Shown here: positions 50,901 to 63,361 of the stretch, in pieces | How positions within the stretch are numbered: position 1 is the first letter of the stretch | Layout of the letters: every line of letters begins with the position of its first letter | Source of the DNA: Petrolisthes cinctipes | Taxonomy: Eukaryota; Arthropoda; Malacostraca; Decapoda; Porcellanidae | Direction of reading: 5' to 3' | Assembly (NCBI GenBank): GCA_033782935.1 | Contig: JAWQEG010000490.1 | Span: 2,262,001 to 2,326,000, forward strand | Length of the DNA: 64,000 nucleotides | Notes under the pieces: model-generated | Told to the model about the DNA's origin: nothing | Seen by the model: only the letters and a program-made list of their open reading frames with translations | The model's database searches: none | Translations under genes and position numbers: made by a program

Positions 50901-53847
50901 TGAATTTGAGATATAAACGGGTACTGAAGATGCATGCACATATCGACTTTTGTGCACCTAAAAGATCGATTTTCAGTATGTTTTGAGCATGTATTTTGAA
51001 AATACTCTAACACGGAGTAGGCATGTACAGATCGCTTCTGGGACCCCTAAATATCGAATTTTCGGGTGTTTTGGGACTGAATTTGAGATATCGACTTTTT
51101 GGCACCTAAAATATCGATTTTTAGCATGTTTTTAGCTTATATTTTGAAAATATTCTAGCACTGTACAGATTGCTTCTGGGACCCCAAAATATTGAATTTT
51201 CGGGTGTTTTGAGCCTGAATTTGAGATATAAACGGGTACAGAAGATACATGCACATATTGACTTTGGGCATCAAAAATATCGATTTTCAGCATGTTTTGG
51301 GCCTGAATTTTGAAAATACTCTAACACGGAGTAGGCATGTACAGATCGCTTCTGGGACCCCAAAATATCGAATTTTCGGGTGTTTAGGGCCAGAATTTGA
51401 GATATAAACGGGTACAGAAGATGCATGCACATATCGACTTTTGGGCACCAAAAAGATCGATTTTCAGTATGTTTTTGGCCTTTATTTTGAAAATACTCTA
51501 ACACGGAGTAGGCATGTACAGATTGCTTCTGGGACCCCAAAATATTGAATTTTCGGGTGTTTTGAGCCTGAATTTGAGATATAAACGGGTACTGAAGATG
51601 CATGCACATATCGACTTTTGTGCACCTAAAAGATCAATTTTCAGTATGTTTTGAGCATGTATTTTGAAAATACTCTAACACGGAGTAGGCATGTACAGAT
51701 CGCTTCTGGGACCCCTAAATATCGAATTTTCGGGTGTTTTGGGACTGAATTTGAGATATCGACTTTTTGGCACCTAAAAGATCGATTTTTAGCATGTTTT
51801 TAGCCTGTATTTTGAAAATATTCTAGCACTGTGTAGGCATGTACAGATTGCTTTTGGGACCCCAAAATATTGAATTTTCGGGTGTTTTGAGCCTGAATTT
51901 GAGATATAAACGGGTATTGAAGATGCATGCACATATCGACTTTTGTGCACCTAAAAGATCGATTTTCAGTATGTTTTGAGCATGTATTTTGAAAATACTC
52001 TAACACTGAGTAGGCATGTACAGATCGCTTCTGGGACCCCAAATATCGAATTTTCGGGATTTTTGGGACTGAATTTGAGATATCGACTTTTTGGCACCTA
52101 AAAGATCGATTTTTAGCATGTTTTTAGCCTAAATTTATAAAATATTCTAGCACTGAGTAGGCATGTACAGATTGCTTCTGGGACCCCAAAATATTGAATT
52201 TTCGGGTGTTTTGAGCCTGAATTTGAGATATAAACGGGTACAGAAGATACATGCACATATTGACTTTGGGCACCAAAAATATCGATTTTCAGCATGTTTT
52301 GGGCCTGAATTTTGAAAATACTCTAACACGGAGTAGGCATGTACAGATCGCTTCTGGGACCCCAAAATATCGAATTTTCGGGTGTTTAGGGCCAGAATTT
52401 GAGATATAAACGGGTACTGAAGATGAATGCACATATCGACTTTTGTGCACCTAAAAGATCGATTTTCAGTATGTTTTGAGCATGTATTTTGAAAATACTC
52501 TAACACGGAGTAGGCATGTACAGATCGCTTCTGGGACCCCTAAATATCGAATCTTCGGGTGTTTTGGGACTGAATTTGAGATATCGACTTTTTGGCACCT
52601 AAAAGATCGATTTTTAGCATGTTTTTAGCCTATATTTTGAAAATATTCTAGCACTGAGTAGGCATGTACAGATTGCTTCTGGGACCCCAAAATATTGAAT
52701 TTTCGGGTGTTTTGAGCCTGAATTTGAGATATAAACGGGTACAGAAGATACATGCACATATTGACTTTTGGCATCTAAAATATCGATTTTCAGCATGTTT
52801 TGGGACTGTATTTTGAAAATACTCTAACACTGAGTAGGCATGTACGGATTGCTTCTCGGACCCCAAAATATTGAATTTTCGGGTGTTTTGAGCCTGAATT
52901 TGAGATATAAACGGGTACTGAAGATGCATGCACATATCGACTTTTGTGCACATAAAAGATCGATTTTCAGTATGTTTTGAGCATGTATTTTGAAAATACT
53001 CTAACACGGAGTAGGCATGTACAAATCGCTTCTGGGACCCCTAAATATCGATTTTTCGGGAGTTTTGGGACTGAATTTGAGATATCGACTTTTTGGCACC
53101 TAAAAGATCGATTTTTAGCATGTTTTTAGCCTATATTTTGAAAATATTCTAGCACTGAGTAGGCATGTACAGATTGCTTCTGGGACCCCAAAATATTGAA
53201 TTTTCGGGTGTTTTGAGCCTGAATTTGAGATATAAACGGGTACAGAAGATACATGCACATATTAACTTTGGGCACCAAAAATATCGATTTTCAGCATGTT
53301 TTGGGCCTGAATTTTGAAAATACTCTAACACGGAGTATGCATGTACAGATCGCTTCTGGGACCCCAAAATATCGAATTTTCGGGTGTTTAGGGCCAGAAT
53401 TTGAGATATAAACGGGTACAGAAGATGCATGCACATATCGACTTTTGAGCACCAAAAATATCGATTTTCAGCATGTTTTGGGCCTGAATTTTGAAAATAC
53501 TCTAACACGGAGTAGGCATGTACAGATCGCTTCTGGGACCCCAAAATATCGAATTTTCGGGTGTTTAGGGCCAGAATTTGAGATATAAACGGGTACAGAA
53601 GATGCATGCACATATCGACTTTTGGGCACCTAAAAGATCGATTTTCAGTATGTTTTTGGCCTTTATTTTGAAAATACTCTAACACGGAGTAGGCATGTAC
53701 AGATACCTTCTGGGACCTCTAAATATCGAATTTTCGGGTGTTTTGTGACTGAATTTGAGATATCGATTTTTTGGCACCTAAAATGTCGGTTTTTAGCATG
53801 TTTTTTAGCCTATATTTTGAAAATATTCTAGCACTGTGTAGGCATGT

Positions 53848-54024
53848 ACAGATTGCTTTTGGGACCCCAAAATATTGAATTTTCGGGTGTTTTGAGCCTG
53901 AATTTGAGATATAAACGGGTACTGAAGATGCATGCACATATCGACTTTTTGGCACCTAAAAGATCGATTTTTAGCATGTTTTTAGCCTATATTTTGAAAA
54001 TATTCTAGCACTGAGTAGGCATGT
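53848..54024 (+). repeat. Hybrid monomer, L3 front with Sa back, 177 bp
   Basis: The monomer begins as L with the 29-bp module, then at GCACATATCGACTTTTTGGC continues as Sa (TTTTTAGCATG, ATATTCTAGCACTG). The related locus at 44179-44493 has a separate L (177 bp) and S-prime (138 bp). This locus therefore lacks exactly 138 bp, and the offset between the regions falls from 9669 to 9531. Confidence 0.82.
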
Positions 54025-56706
54025 ACAGATTGCTTCTGGGACCCCAAAATATTGAATTTTCGGGTGTTTTGAGACTGAATTTGAGATATAAACGGGTACA
54101 GAAGATACATGCACATATTGACTTTGGGCACCAAAAATATCGATTTTCAGCATGTTTTGGGCCTGAATTTTGAAAATACTCTAACACGGAGTAGGCATGT
54201 ACAGATCGCTTCTGGGACCCCAAAATATCGAATTTTCGGGTGTTTAGGGCCAGAATTTGAGATATAAACGGGTACAGAAGATGCATGCACATATCGACTT
54301 TTGGGAACCTAAAAGATCGATTTTCAGTATGTTTTTGGCCTTTATTTTGAAAATACTCTAACACGGAGTAGGCATGTACAGATTGCTTCTGGGACCCCAA
54401 AATATTGAATTTTCGGGTGTTTTGAGCCTGAATTTGAGATATAAACGGGTACTGAAGATGCATGCACATATCGACTTTTAAGCACCTAAAAGATCGATTT
54501 TCAGTATGTTTTGAGCATGTATTTTGAAAATACTCTAACAAGGAGTAGGCATGTACAGATCGCTTCTGGGACCCCTAAATATCGAATTTTCGGGTGTTTT
54601 GGGACTTAATTTGAGATATCGACTTTTAGCACCTAAAAGATCGATTTTTAGCATGTTTTTAGCCTATATTTTGAAAATATTCTAGCACTGAGTAGGCATG
54701 TACAGATTGCTTCTGGGACCCCAAAATATTGAATTTTCGGGTGTTTTGAGCCTGAATTTGAGATATAAACGGGTACAGAAGATACATGCACATATTGACT
54801 TTGGGCACCTAAAATATCGATTTTCAGCATGTTTTGGGCCTGAATTTTGAAAATACTCTAACACGGAGTAGGCATGTACACATCGCTTTTGGGACCACAA
54901 AATATCGAATTTTCGGGTGTTTAGGGCCAGAATTTGAGATATAAACGGGTACAGAAGATGCATGCACATATCGACTTTTGGGCACCTAAAAGATCGATTT
55001 TCAGTATGTTTTTGGCCTGTATTTTGAAAATACTCTAACACGGAGTAGGCATGTACAGATACCTTCTGGGACCTCTAAATATCGAATTTTCGGGTGTTTT
55101 GGGACTGAATTTGAGATATCGATTTTTTGGCACCTAAAATGACGATTTTTAGCATGTTTTTAGCCTATATTTTGAAAATATTCTAGCACTGTGTAGGCAT
55201 GTACATATTGCTTCTGGGACCCCAAAATATTGAATTTTCGGGTGTTTTGAGCCTGAATTTGAGATATAAACGGGTACAGAAGATACATGCACATATTGAC
55301 TTTGGGCACCAAAAATATCGATTTTCAGCATGTTTTGGGCCTGAATTTTGAAAATACTCTAACACGGAGTAGGCATGTACAGATCGCTTCTGGGACCCCA
55401 AAATATCGAATTTTCGGGTGTTTAGGGCCAGAATTTGAGATTTAAACTGGTACAGAAGATGCATGCACATATCGACTTTTGGGCACCTAAAAGATCGATT
55501 TTCAGTATGTTTTTGGCCTTTATTTTGAAAATACTCTAACACGGAGTAGGCATGTACAGATTGCTTCTGGGACCCCAAAATATTGAATTTTCCGGTGTTT
55601 TGAGCCTGAATTTGAGATATAAACGGGTACTGAAGATACATGCACATATCGACTTTTGTCCACCTAAAAGATCGATTTTCAGTATGTTTTTGGCCTGTAT
55701 TTTGAAAATACTCTAACATGGAGTAAGCATGTACAGATACCTTCAGGGACCTATAAATATCGAATTTTCGGGTGTTTTGGGACTGAATTTGAGATATCGA
55801 TTTTTTGGCACCTAAAATGTCGATTTTTAGCATGTTTTTATCCTATATTTTGAAAATATTCTAGCACTGTGTAGGCATGTACTGATTGCTTCTGGGACCC
55901 CAAAATATTGAATTTTCGGGTGTTTTGAGCCTGAATTTGAGATATAAACGGGTACAGAAGATACATGCACATATTGACTTTGGGCATCTAAAATATCGAT
56001 TTTCAGCGTGTTTTGGGCCTGTATTTTGAAAATACTCTAACACTGAGTAGGCATGTACAGATTGCTTCTGGGACCCCAAAATATTGAATTTTCGGGTGTT
56101 TTGAGCATGAATTTGAGATATAAACGGGTACTGAAGATGCATGCACATATCAACTTTTGTGCACCTAAAAGATCGATTTTCAGTATGTTTTGAGCATGTA
56201 TTTTGAAAATACTCTAACACGGAGTAGGCATGTACAGATCGCTTCTCGAACCCCTAAATATCGAATTTTCGGGTGTTTTGGGACTGAATTTGAGATATCG
56301 ACTTTTGGGCACCTAAAAGATCGATTTTTAGCATGTTTTTAGCCTATATTTTGAAAATATTCTAGCACTGAGTAGGCATGTACAGATTGCTTCTGGGACC
56401 CCAAAATATTGAATTTTCGGGTGTTTTGGGCCTGAATTTGAGATATAAACGGGTACAGAAGATACATGCAGATATTAACTTTAGGCACCAAAAATATCGA
56501 TTTTCAGCATGTTTTGGGCCTGAATTTTGAAAATACTCTAACACGGAGTAGGCATGTACAGATCGCTTCTGGGACCCCAAAATATAGAATTTTCGGGTGT
56601 TTAGGGCCAGAATTTGAGATATAAACGGGTACAGAAGATGCATGCACATATCGTCTTTTGGGCACATAAAAGATCGATTTTCAGTATGTTTTTGGCCTGT
56701 ATTTTG

Positions 56707-57507
56707 AAAATACTCTAACACGGAGTAAGCATGTACAGATACCTTCTGGGACCTCTAAATATCGAATTTTCGGGTGTTTTGGGACTGAATTTGAGATATC
56801 GATTTTTTGGCACCTAAAATGTCAATTTTTAGCATGTTTTTAGCCTATATTTTGAAAATATTCTAGCACTGTGTAGGCATGTACAGATTGCTTCTGGGAC
56901 CCCAAAATATTGAATTTTAGGGTGTTTTGAGCCTGAATTTGAGATATAAACGGGTACAGAAGATACATGCACATATTGACTTTGGGCATCTAAAATATCG
57001 ATTTTCAGCATGTTTTGGCCTGTATTTTGAAAATACTCTAACACTAAGTAGGCATGTACAGATTGCTTCTGGGACCCCAAAATATTGAATTTTCGGGTGT
57101 TTTGAGCCTGAATTTGAGATATAAACGGGTACTGAAGATGCATGCACATATCGACTTTTGTGCACCTAAAAGATCGATTTTCAGTATGTTTTGAGCATGT
57201 ATTTTGAAAAAACTCTAACACGGAGTACGCATGTACAGATCGCTTCTGGGACCCCTAAATATCGAATTTTCGGGTGTTTTGGGACTGAATTTGAGATATC
57301 GACTTTTTGGCACGTAAAAGATCGATTTTTAGCATGTTTTTAGCCTATATTTTGAAAATATTCTAGCACTGTACAGATTGCTTCTGGGACCCCAAAATAT
57401 TGAATTTTCGGGTGTTTTGAGCCTGAATTTGAGATATAAACGGGTACAGAAGATACATGCACATATTGATTTTGGGCACCAAAAATATCGATTTTCAGCA
57501 TGTTTTG
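56707..57507 (+). repeat. Dispersed copy B of the same 800-bp segment
   Basis: This carries the same five markers as 47150-47950. It ends near 57510, where copy A has GCCTGACTTTTG and this copy has GCCTGAATTTTG. Beyond about 57600 the sequence instead resembles 49.55-50.2 kb (offset 8055). The boundary is thus a switch between two source segments. Confidence 0.85.
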
Positions 57508-57599
57508 GGCCTGAATTTTGAAAATACTCTAACACGGAGTAGGCATGTACAGATCGCTTCTGGGACCCCAAAATATCGAATTTTCGGGTGTTTAGGGCC

Positions 57600-60500
57600 A
57601 GAATTTGAGATATAAACGGATACAGAAGATGCATGCACATATCGACTTTTGGGCACCTAAAAGATCGATTTTCAGTATGTTTTTGGCCTGTATTTTGAAA
57701 ATACTCTAACACGAAGTAGGCATGTACAGATACCTTCTGGGACCTCTAAATATCGAATTTTCGGGTGTTTTGGGACTGAATTTGAGATATCGATTTTTTG
57801 GCACCTAAAATGTCGATTTTTAGCATGTTTTTATCCTATATTTTGAAAATATTCTAGCACTGTGTAGGCATGTACAGATTGCTTCTGGGACCCCAAAATA
57901 TTGAATTTTCGGGTGTTTTGAGCCTGAATTTGAGATATAAACGGGTACAGAAGATTCATGCACATATTGACTTTGGGCATCTAAAATATCGATTTTCAGC
58001 ATGTTTTGGGCCTGTATTTTGAAAATACTCTAACACGGAGTAGGCATGTAAAGATTGCTTCTGGAACCCCAAAATATTAAATTTTCAGGTGTTTTGAGCC
58101 TGAATTTGAGATATAAACGGGTACTGAAGATGCATGCACATATCGACTTTTGTGCACCTAAAAGATCGATTTTTAGTATGTTTTGAGCATGTATTTTGAA
58201 AACACTCTAACACGGAGTAGGCATGTACAGATCGCTTCTGGGACCCCTACATATCGAATTTTCGGGTGTGTTGGGACTGAATTTGAGATATCGACTTTTT
58301 GGCACCTAAAAGATCGATTTTTAGCATGTTTTTAGCCTATATTTTGAAAATGTTCTAGCACTGAGTAGGCATGTACAGATTGCTTCTGGGACCCCAAAAT
58401 ATTGAATTTTCGGGTGTTTTGAGCCTGAATTTGAGATATAAACGGGTACAGAAGATACATGCACATATTGACTTTGGGCACCAAAAATATCGATTTTCAG
58501 CATGTTTTGGGCCTGAATTTTGAAAATACTCTAACACGGAGTAGGCATGTACAGATCGCTTCTGGGACCCCAAAATATCGAATTTTCGGGTGTTTAGGGC
58601 CAGAATTTGAGATATAAACGGATACAGAAGATGCATGCACATATCGACTTTTGGGCACCTAAAAGATCGATTTTCAGTATGTTTTTGGCCTGTATTTTGA
58701 AAATACTCTAACACGGAGTAGGCATGTACAGATACCTTCTGGGACCTCTAAATATCGAATTTTCGGGTGTTTTGGGACTGAATTTGAAATATCGATTTTT
58801 TGGCACCTAAAATGTCGATTTTTAGCATGTTTTTAGCCTATATTTTGAAAATATTCTAACACTGTGTAGGCATGTACAGATTGCTTCTGGGACCCCAAAA
58901 TATTGAATTTTCGGGTGTTTTGAGCCTGAATTTCAGATATAAAAGGGTACAGAAGATACATGCACATATTGACTTTGGGCATCTAAAATATCGATTTTCA
59001 GCATGTTTTGGGCCTGTATTTTGAAAATACTCTAACACGGAGTAGGCATGTACAGATTGCTTCTGGAACCCCAAAATATTAAATTTTCGGTGTTTTGAGC
59101 CTAAATTTGAGATATAAACGGGTACTGAAGATGCATGCACATATCGACTTTTGTGCACCTAAAAGATCGATTTTTAGTATGTTTTGAGCATGTATTTTGA
59201 AAACACTCTAACACGGAGTAGGTATGTACAGATCGCTTCTGGGACCCCTACATATCGAATTTTCGGGTGTGTTGGGACTGAATTTGAGATATCGACTTTT
59301 TGGCACCTAAAAGATCGATTTTTAGCATGTTTTTAGCCTATATTTTGAAAATATTCTAGCACTGAGTAGGCATGTACAGATTGCTTCTGGGACCCCAAAA
59401 TATTGAATTTTCGGGTGTTTTGAGCCTGAATTTGAGATATAAACGGGTACAGAAGATACATGCACATATTGACTTTGGGTACCAAAAATATCGATTTTCA
59501 GCATGTTTTGGGCCTGAATTTTGAAAATACTCTAACACGGAGTAGGCATGTACAGATCGCTTCTGGGACCCCAAAATATCGAATTTTCGGGTGTTTAGGG
59601 CCAGAATTTGAGATATAAACGGATACAGAAGATGCATGCACATATCGACTTTTGGGCACCTAAAAGATCGATTTTCAGTATGTTTTTGGCCTGTATTTTG
59701 AAAATACTCTAACACGGAGTAGGCATGTACAGATACCTTCTGGGACCTCTAAATATCGAATTTTCGGGTGTTTTGGGACTGAATTTAAATATCGATTTTT
59801 TGGCACCTAAAATGTCGATTTTTAGCATGTTTTTAGCCTATATTTTGAAAATATTCTAGCACTGTGTAGGCATGTACAGATTGCTTCTGGGACCCCAAAA
59901 TATTGAATTTTTGGGTGTTTTGAGCCTGAATTTGAGATATAAACGGGTACAGATGATACATGCACATATTGACTTTGGGCATCTAAAATATCGATTTTCA
60001 GCATGTTTTGGGCCTGTATTTTGAAAATACTCTAACACTGAGTAGGCATGTACAGATTGCTTCTGGAACCCCAAAATATTAAATTTTCGGGTGTTTTGAG
60101 CCTGAATTTGAGATATAAACGGGTACTGAAGATGCATGCACATATCGACTTTTGTGCACCTAAAAGATCGATTTTTAGTATGTTTTGAGCATGTATTTTG
60201 AAAACACTCTAACACGGAGTAGGCATGTACAGATCGCTTCTGGGACCCCTACATATCGAATTTTCGGGTGTGTTGGGACTGAATTTGAGATATCGACTTT
60301 TTGGCACCTAAAAGATCGATTTTTAGCATGTTTTTAGACTATATTTTGAAAATATTCTAGCACTGTGTAGGCATGTACAGATTGCTTCTGGGACCCCAAA
60401 ATATTGAATTTTCGGGTGTTTTGAGCCTGAATTTGAGATATAAACGGGTACAGAAGATACATGCACATATTGACTTTGGGCATCTATAATATCGATTTTC

Positions 60501-62300
60501 AGCATGTTTTGGGCCTGTATTTTGAAAATACTCTAACACGGAGTAGGCATGTACAGATTGCTTCTGGAACCCCAAAATATTGAATTTTCAGGTGTTTTGA
60601 GCCTGAATTTGAGATATAAACGGGTACTAAAGATGCATGCACATATCGACTTTTGTGCACCTTAAAGATCGATTTTCAGTATGTTTTGAGCATGTATTTT
60701 AAAAATACTCTAACACGGAGTAGGCATGTACAGATCGCTTCTGGGACCCCAAAATATCGAATTTTCGGGTGTTTTGGGACTGATTTTGAGATATCGACTT
60801 TTTGGCACCTAAAAGATCGATTTTTAGCATGTTTTTAGCCTATATTTTGAAAATATTCTAGCACTGAGTAGGCATGTACAGGTTGCTTCTGGGACCCCAA
60901 AATATTGAATTTTCGGGTGTTTTGAGCCTGAATTTGAGATATAAACGGGTACAGAAGATACATGCACATATTGACTTTGGGCACCAAAAATATCGATTTT
61001 CAGCATGTTTTGGGCCTGAATTTTGAAAATACTCTAACACGGAGTAGGCATGTACAGATCGCTTCTGGGACCCCAAAATATCGAATTTTCGGGTGTTTAG
61101 GGCCAGAATTTGAGATATAGACGGATACAGAAGATGCATGCACATATCGACTTTTGGGCACCTAAAAGATCGATTTTCAGTATGTTTTTGGCCTGTATTT
61201 TGAAAATACTCTAACACGGAGTAGGCATGTACAGATACCTTCTGGGACCTCTAAATATCGAATTTTCGGGTGTTTTGGGACTGAATTTGAAATATCGATT
61301 TTTTGGCACCTAAAATGTCGATTTTTAGCATGTTTTTAGCCTATATTTTGAAAATATTCTAGCACTGTGTAGGCATGTACAGATTGCTTCTGGGACCCCA
61401 AAATATTGAATTTTCGGGTGTTTTAAGCCTGAATTTGAGATATAAACGGGTACAGAAGATACATGCACATATTGACTTTGGGCATCTAAAATATCGATTT
61501 TCAGCATGTTTTGGGCCTGTATTTTGAAAATACTCTAACACGGAGTAGGCATGTACAGATTGCTTCTGGAACCCAAAAATATTGAATTTTCAGGTGTGTT
61601 GAGCCTGAATTTGAGATATAAACGGGTACTGAAGATGCATGCACATATCGACTTTTGTGCACCTTAAAGATTGATTTTCAGTATGTTTTGAGCATGTATT
61701 TTGAAAATACTCTAACACGGAGTAGGCATGTACAGATCGCTTCTGGGACCCCAAAATATCGAATTTTCGGGTGTTTTGGGACTGATTTTGAGATATCGAC
61801 TTTTTGGCACCTAAAAGATCGATTTTTAGCATGTTTTTAGCCTATATTTTGAAAATATTCTAGCACTGAGTAGGCATGTACAGGTTGCTTCTGGGACCCC
61901 AAAATATTGAATTTTCGGGTGTTTTGAGCCTGAATTTGAGATATAAACGGGTACAGAAGATACATGCAAATATTGACTTTGGGCATCTAAATTATCGATT
62001 CTCAGCATGTTTTGGGCCTGTATTTTGAAAATACTTTAACACGGAGTAGGCATGTACAGATTGCTTCTGGGACCCCAAAATATTGAATTTTCGGGTGTTT
62101 TGAGCCTGAATTTGAGATATAAACGGGTACTGAAGATGCATGCACATATCGACTTTTGTGCACCTAAAAGATCGATTTTCAGTATGTTTTGAGCATGTAT
62201 TTTGAAAATACTCTAACACGGAGTAGGCATGTACAGATCGCTTCTGGGACCCCTACATATCGAATTTTCGGGTGTTTAGGGCCAGAATTTGAGATATAAA
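57600..62300 (+). repeat. Hexamer family with its own markers, related to 49-50.2 kb
   Basis: Units repeat at about 1001-1002 bp (L1a copies start near 58376, 59377 and 60879), with a 501-bp trimer inserted near 60.3 kb. Family markers are AAACGGATACAG in L2, CTTCTGGAACCCC with ATTAAATTTTC in L3, GAAAACACTC, ACCCCTACATATCG and GTGTGTTGGG in Sa. The same set appears at 49.1-50.2 kb. The last two units share CACCTTAAAGAT (about 60659 and 61661) and GTACAGGTTGC (about 60876 and 61878). CACCTTAAAGAT also occurs at 48-59. Confidence 0.85.
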
Positions 62301-62733
62301 CGGGTACAGAAGATGCATGCACATATCGACTTTTGGGCACCTAAAGGATCGATTTTCAGTATGTTTTTGGCCTGTATTTTGAAAATACTCTAACACGGAG
62401 TAGGCATGTACAGATACCTTCTGGGACCTCTAAATATCGAATTTTCGGGTGTTTTGGGACTGAATTTGAGATATCGATTTTTTGGCACATAAAATGTCGA
62501 TTTTTAGCATATTTTTAGCCTATATTTTGAAAATATTCTAGCACTGTGTAGGCATGTACAGATTGCTTCTGGGACCCCAAAATATTGAATTTTCGGGTGT
62601 TTTGAGCCTGAATTTGAGATATAAACGGGTACAGAAGATACATGCACATATTGAATTTGGGCACCAAAAATATCGATTTTCAGTATGTTTTTGGCCTGTA
62701 TTTTGAAAATACTCTAACACGGAGTAGGCATGT

Positions 62734-62898
62734 ACAGATACCTTCTGGGACCTCTAAATATCGAATTTTCGTGTGTTTTGGGACTGAATTTGAGATATAA
62801 ACGGGTACAGAAGATCGACTTTTGGGCACCTAAAAGATCGATTTTCAGTATGTTTTTGGCCTGTATTTTGAAAATACTCTAACACGGAGTAGGCATGT
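62734..62898 (+). repeat. 165-bp hybrid monomer, Sb front with truncated L back
   Basis: The monomer starts as Sb (ACAGATACCTTC, ACCTCTAAATATCG, GTTTTGGGACTG) and after GAGATA continues as L. It then skips 12 bp: AGAAGATCGACTTTTGGGC at 62810-62828 lacks GCATGCACATAT between two AT copies. 177-12 = 165. The palindrome TGCATGCA is lost in this copy. Confidence 0.82.
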
Positions 62899-63223
62899 AC
62901 AGATACCTTCTTGGACCTCTAAATATCGAATTTTCGGGTGTTTTGGGACTGAATTTGAGATATCGACTTTTTGGCACCTAAAAGATCGATTTTTAGCATG
63001 TTTTTAGCCTATATTTTGAAAATATTCTAGCACTGAGTAGGCATGTACAGATTGCTTCTGGGACCCCAAAATATTGAATTTTCGGTGGTTTTGAGCCTGA
63101 ATTTGAGATATAAACGGGTACAGAAGATGCATGCACATATCGACTTTTGTGCACCTAAAAGATCGATTTTCAGTATGTTTTGAGCATGTATTTTGAAAAT
63201 ACTCTAACACGGAGTAGGCATGT

Positions 63224-63361
63224 ACAGATCGCTTCTGGGACCCCTAAATATCGAATTTTCGGGTGTTTTGGGACTGAATTTGAGATATCGACTTTTTGGC
63301 ACCTAAAAGATCGATTTTTAGCATGTTTTTAGCCTATATTTTGAAAATATTCTAGCACTGT
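63224..63361 (+). repeat. Short monomer variant S-prime, 138 bp (10-bp deletion)
   Basis: This is Sa with CACTGAGTAGGCATGTACAG shortened to CACTGTACAG, so the next monomer anchor arrives after 138 bp. The missing 10 bp equal one TG plus the 8 bp between two TG copies. Fifteen junctions of this kind occur, with the following monomer starting at 1586, 2577, 7401, 8393, 9561, 12876, 13367, 15506, 37315, 40993, 44494, 47816, 51165, 57373 and 63362. The 7401 junction has CACTTTACAG. All sit in Sa-like monomers (1586 in a hybrid) and turn the local trimer into a 491-bp unit. Confidence 0.88.

Larger units (their letters stand above)
44004..57600 (+). repeat. Mosaic region of trimers and hexamers with dispersed relatives
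   Basis: No block repeats directly in tandem over this stretch, apart from local trimers. Instead, segments resemble others at a distance: 52.6-54.0 kb matches 42.9-44.3 kb (offset 9669), 54.0-54.8 matches 44.5-45.3 (offset 9531, then 9530), and 56.7-57.5 matches 47.15-47.95 (offset 9557). It also holds S-prime junctions at 44494, 47816, 51165 and 57373, and a Sa/L2 hybrid at about 50175-50350. GAATTTGGGTG at 48345 lacks two bases. No gene, RNA or mobile element is visible. Confidence 0.82.

Noticed and set aside
55183..55833. Long minus-strand open frames (216 codons here; many others of 119, 127, 178 and 186 codons) encoding a repeated peptide
   Set aside because: The 177-bp monomer is 59 codons long and happens to lack a stop in one minus frame, so runs of L stay open and end when an S (148 bp, not a multiple of three) or a 176-bp L1 shifts the frame. 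A 59-codon stop-free frame has a chance of at most about 6% per frame in unbiased sequence, so one in six frames is unremarkable. Variation shows no codon pattern and no recognisable domain.
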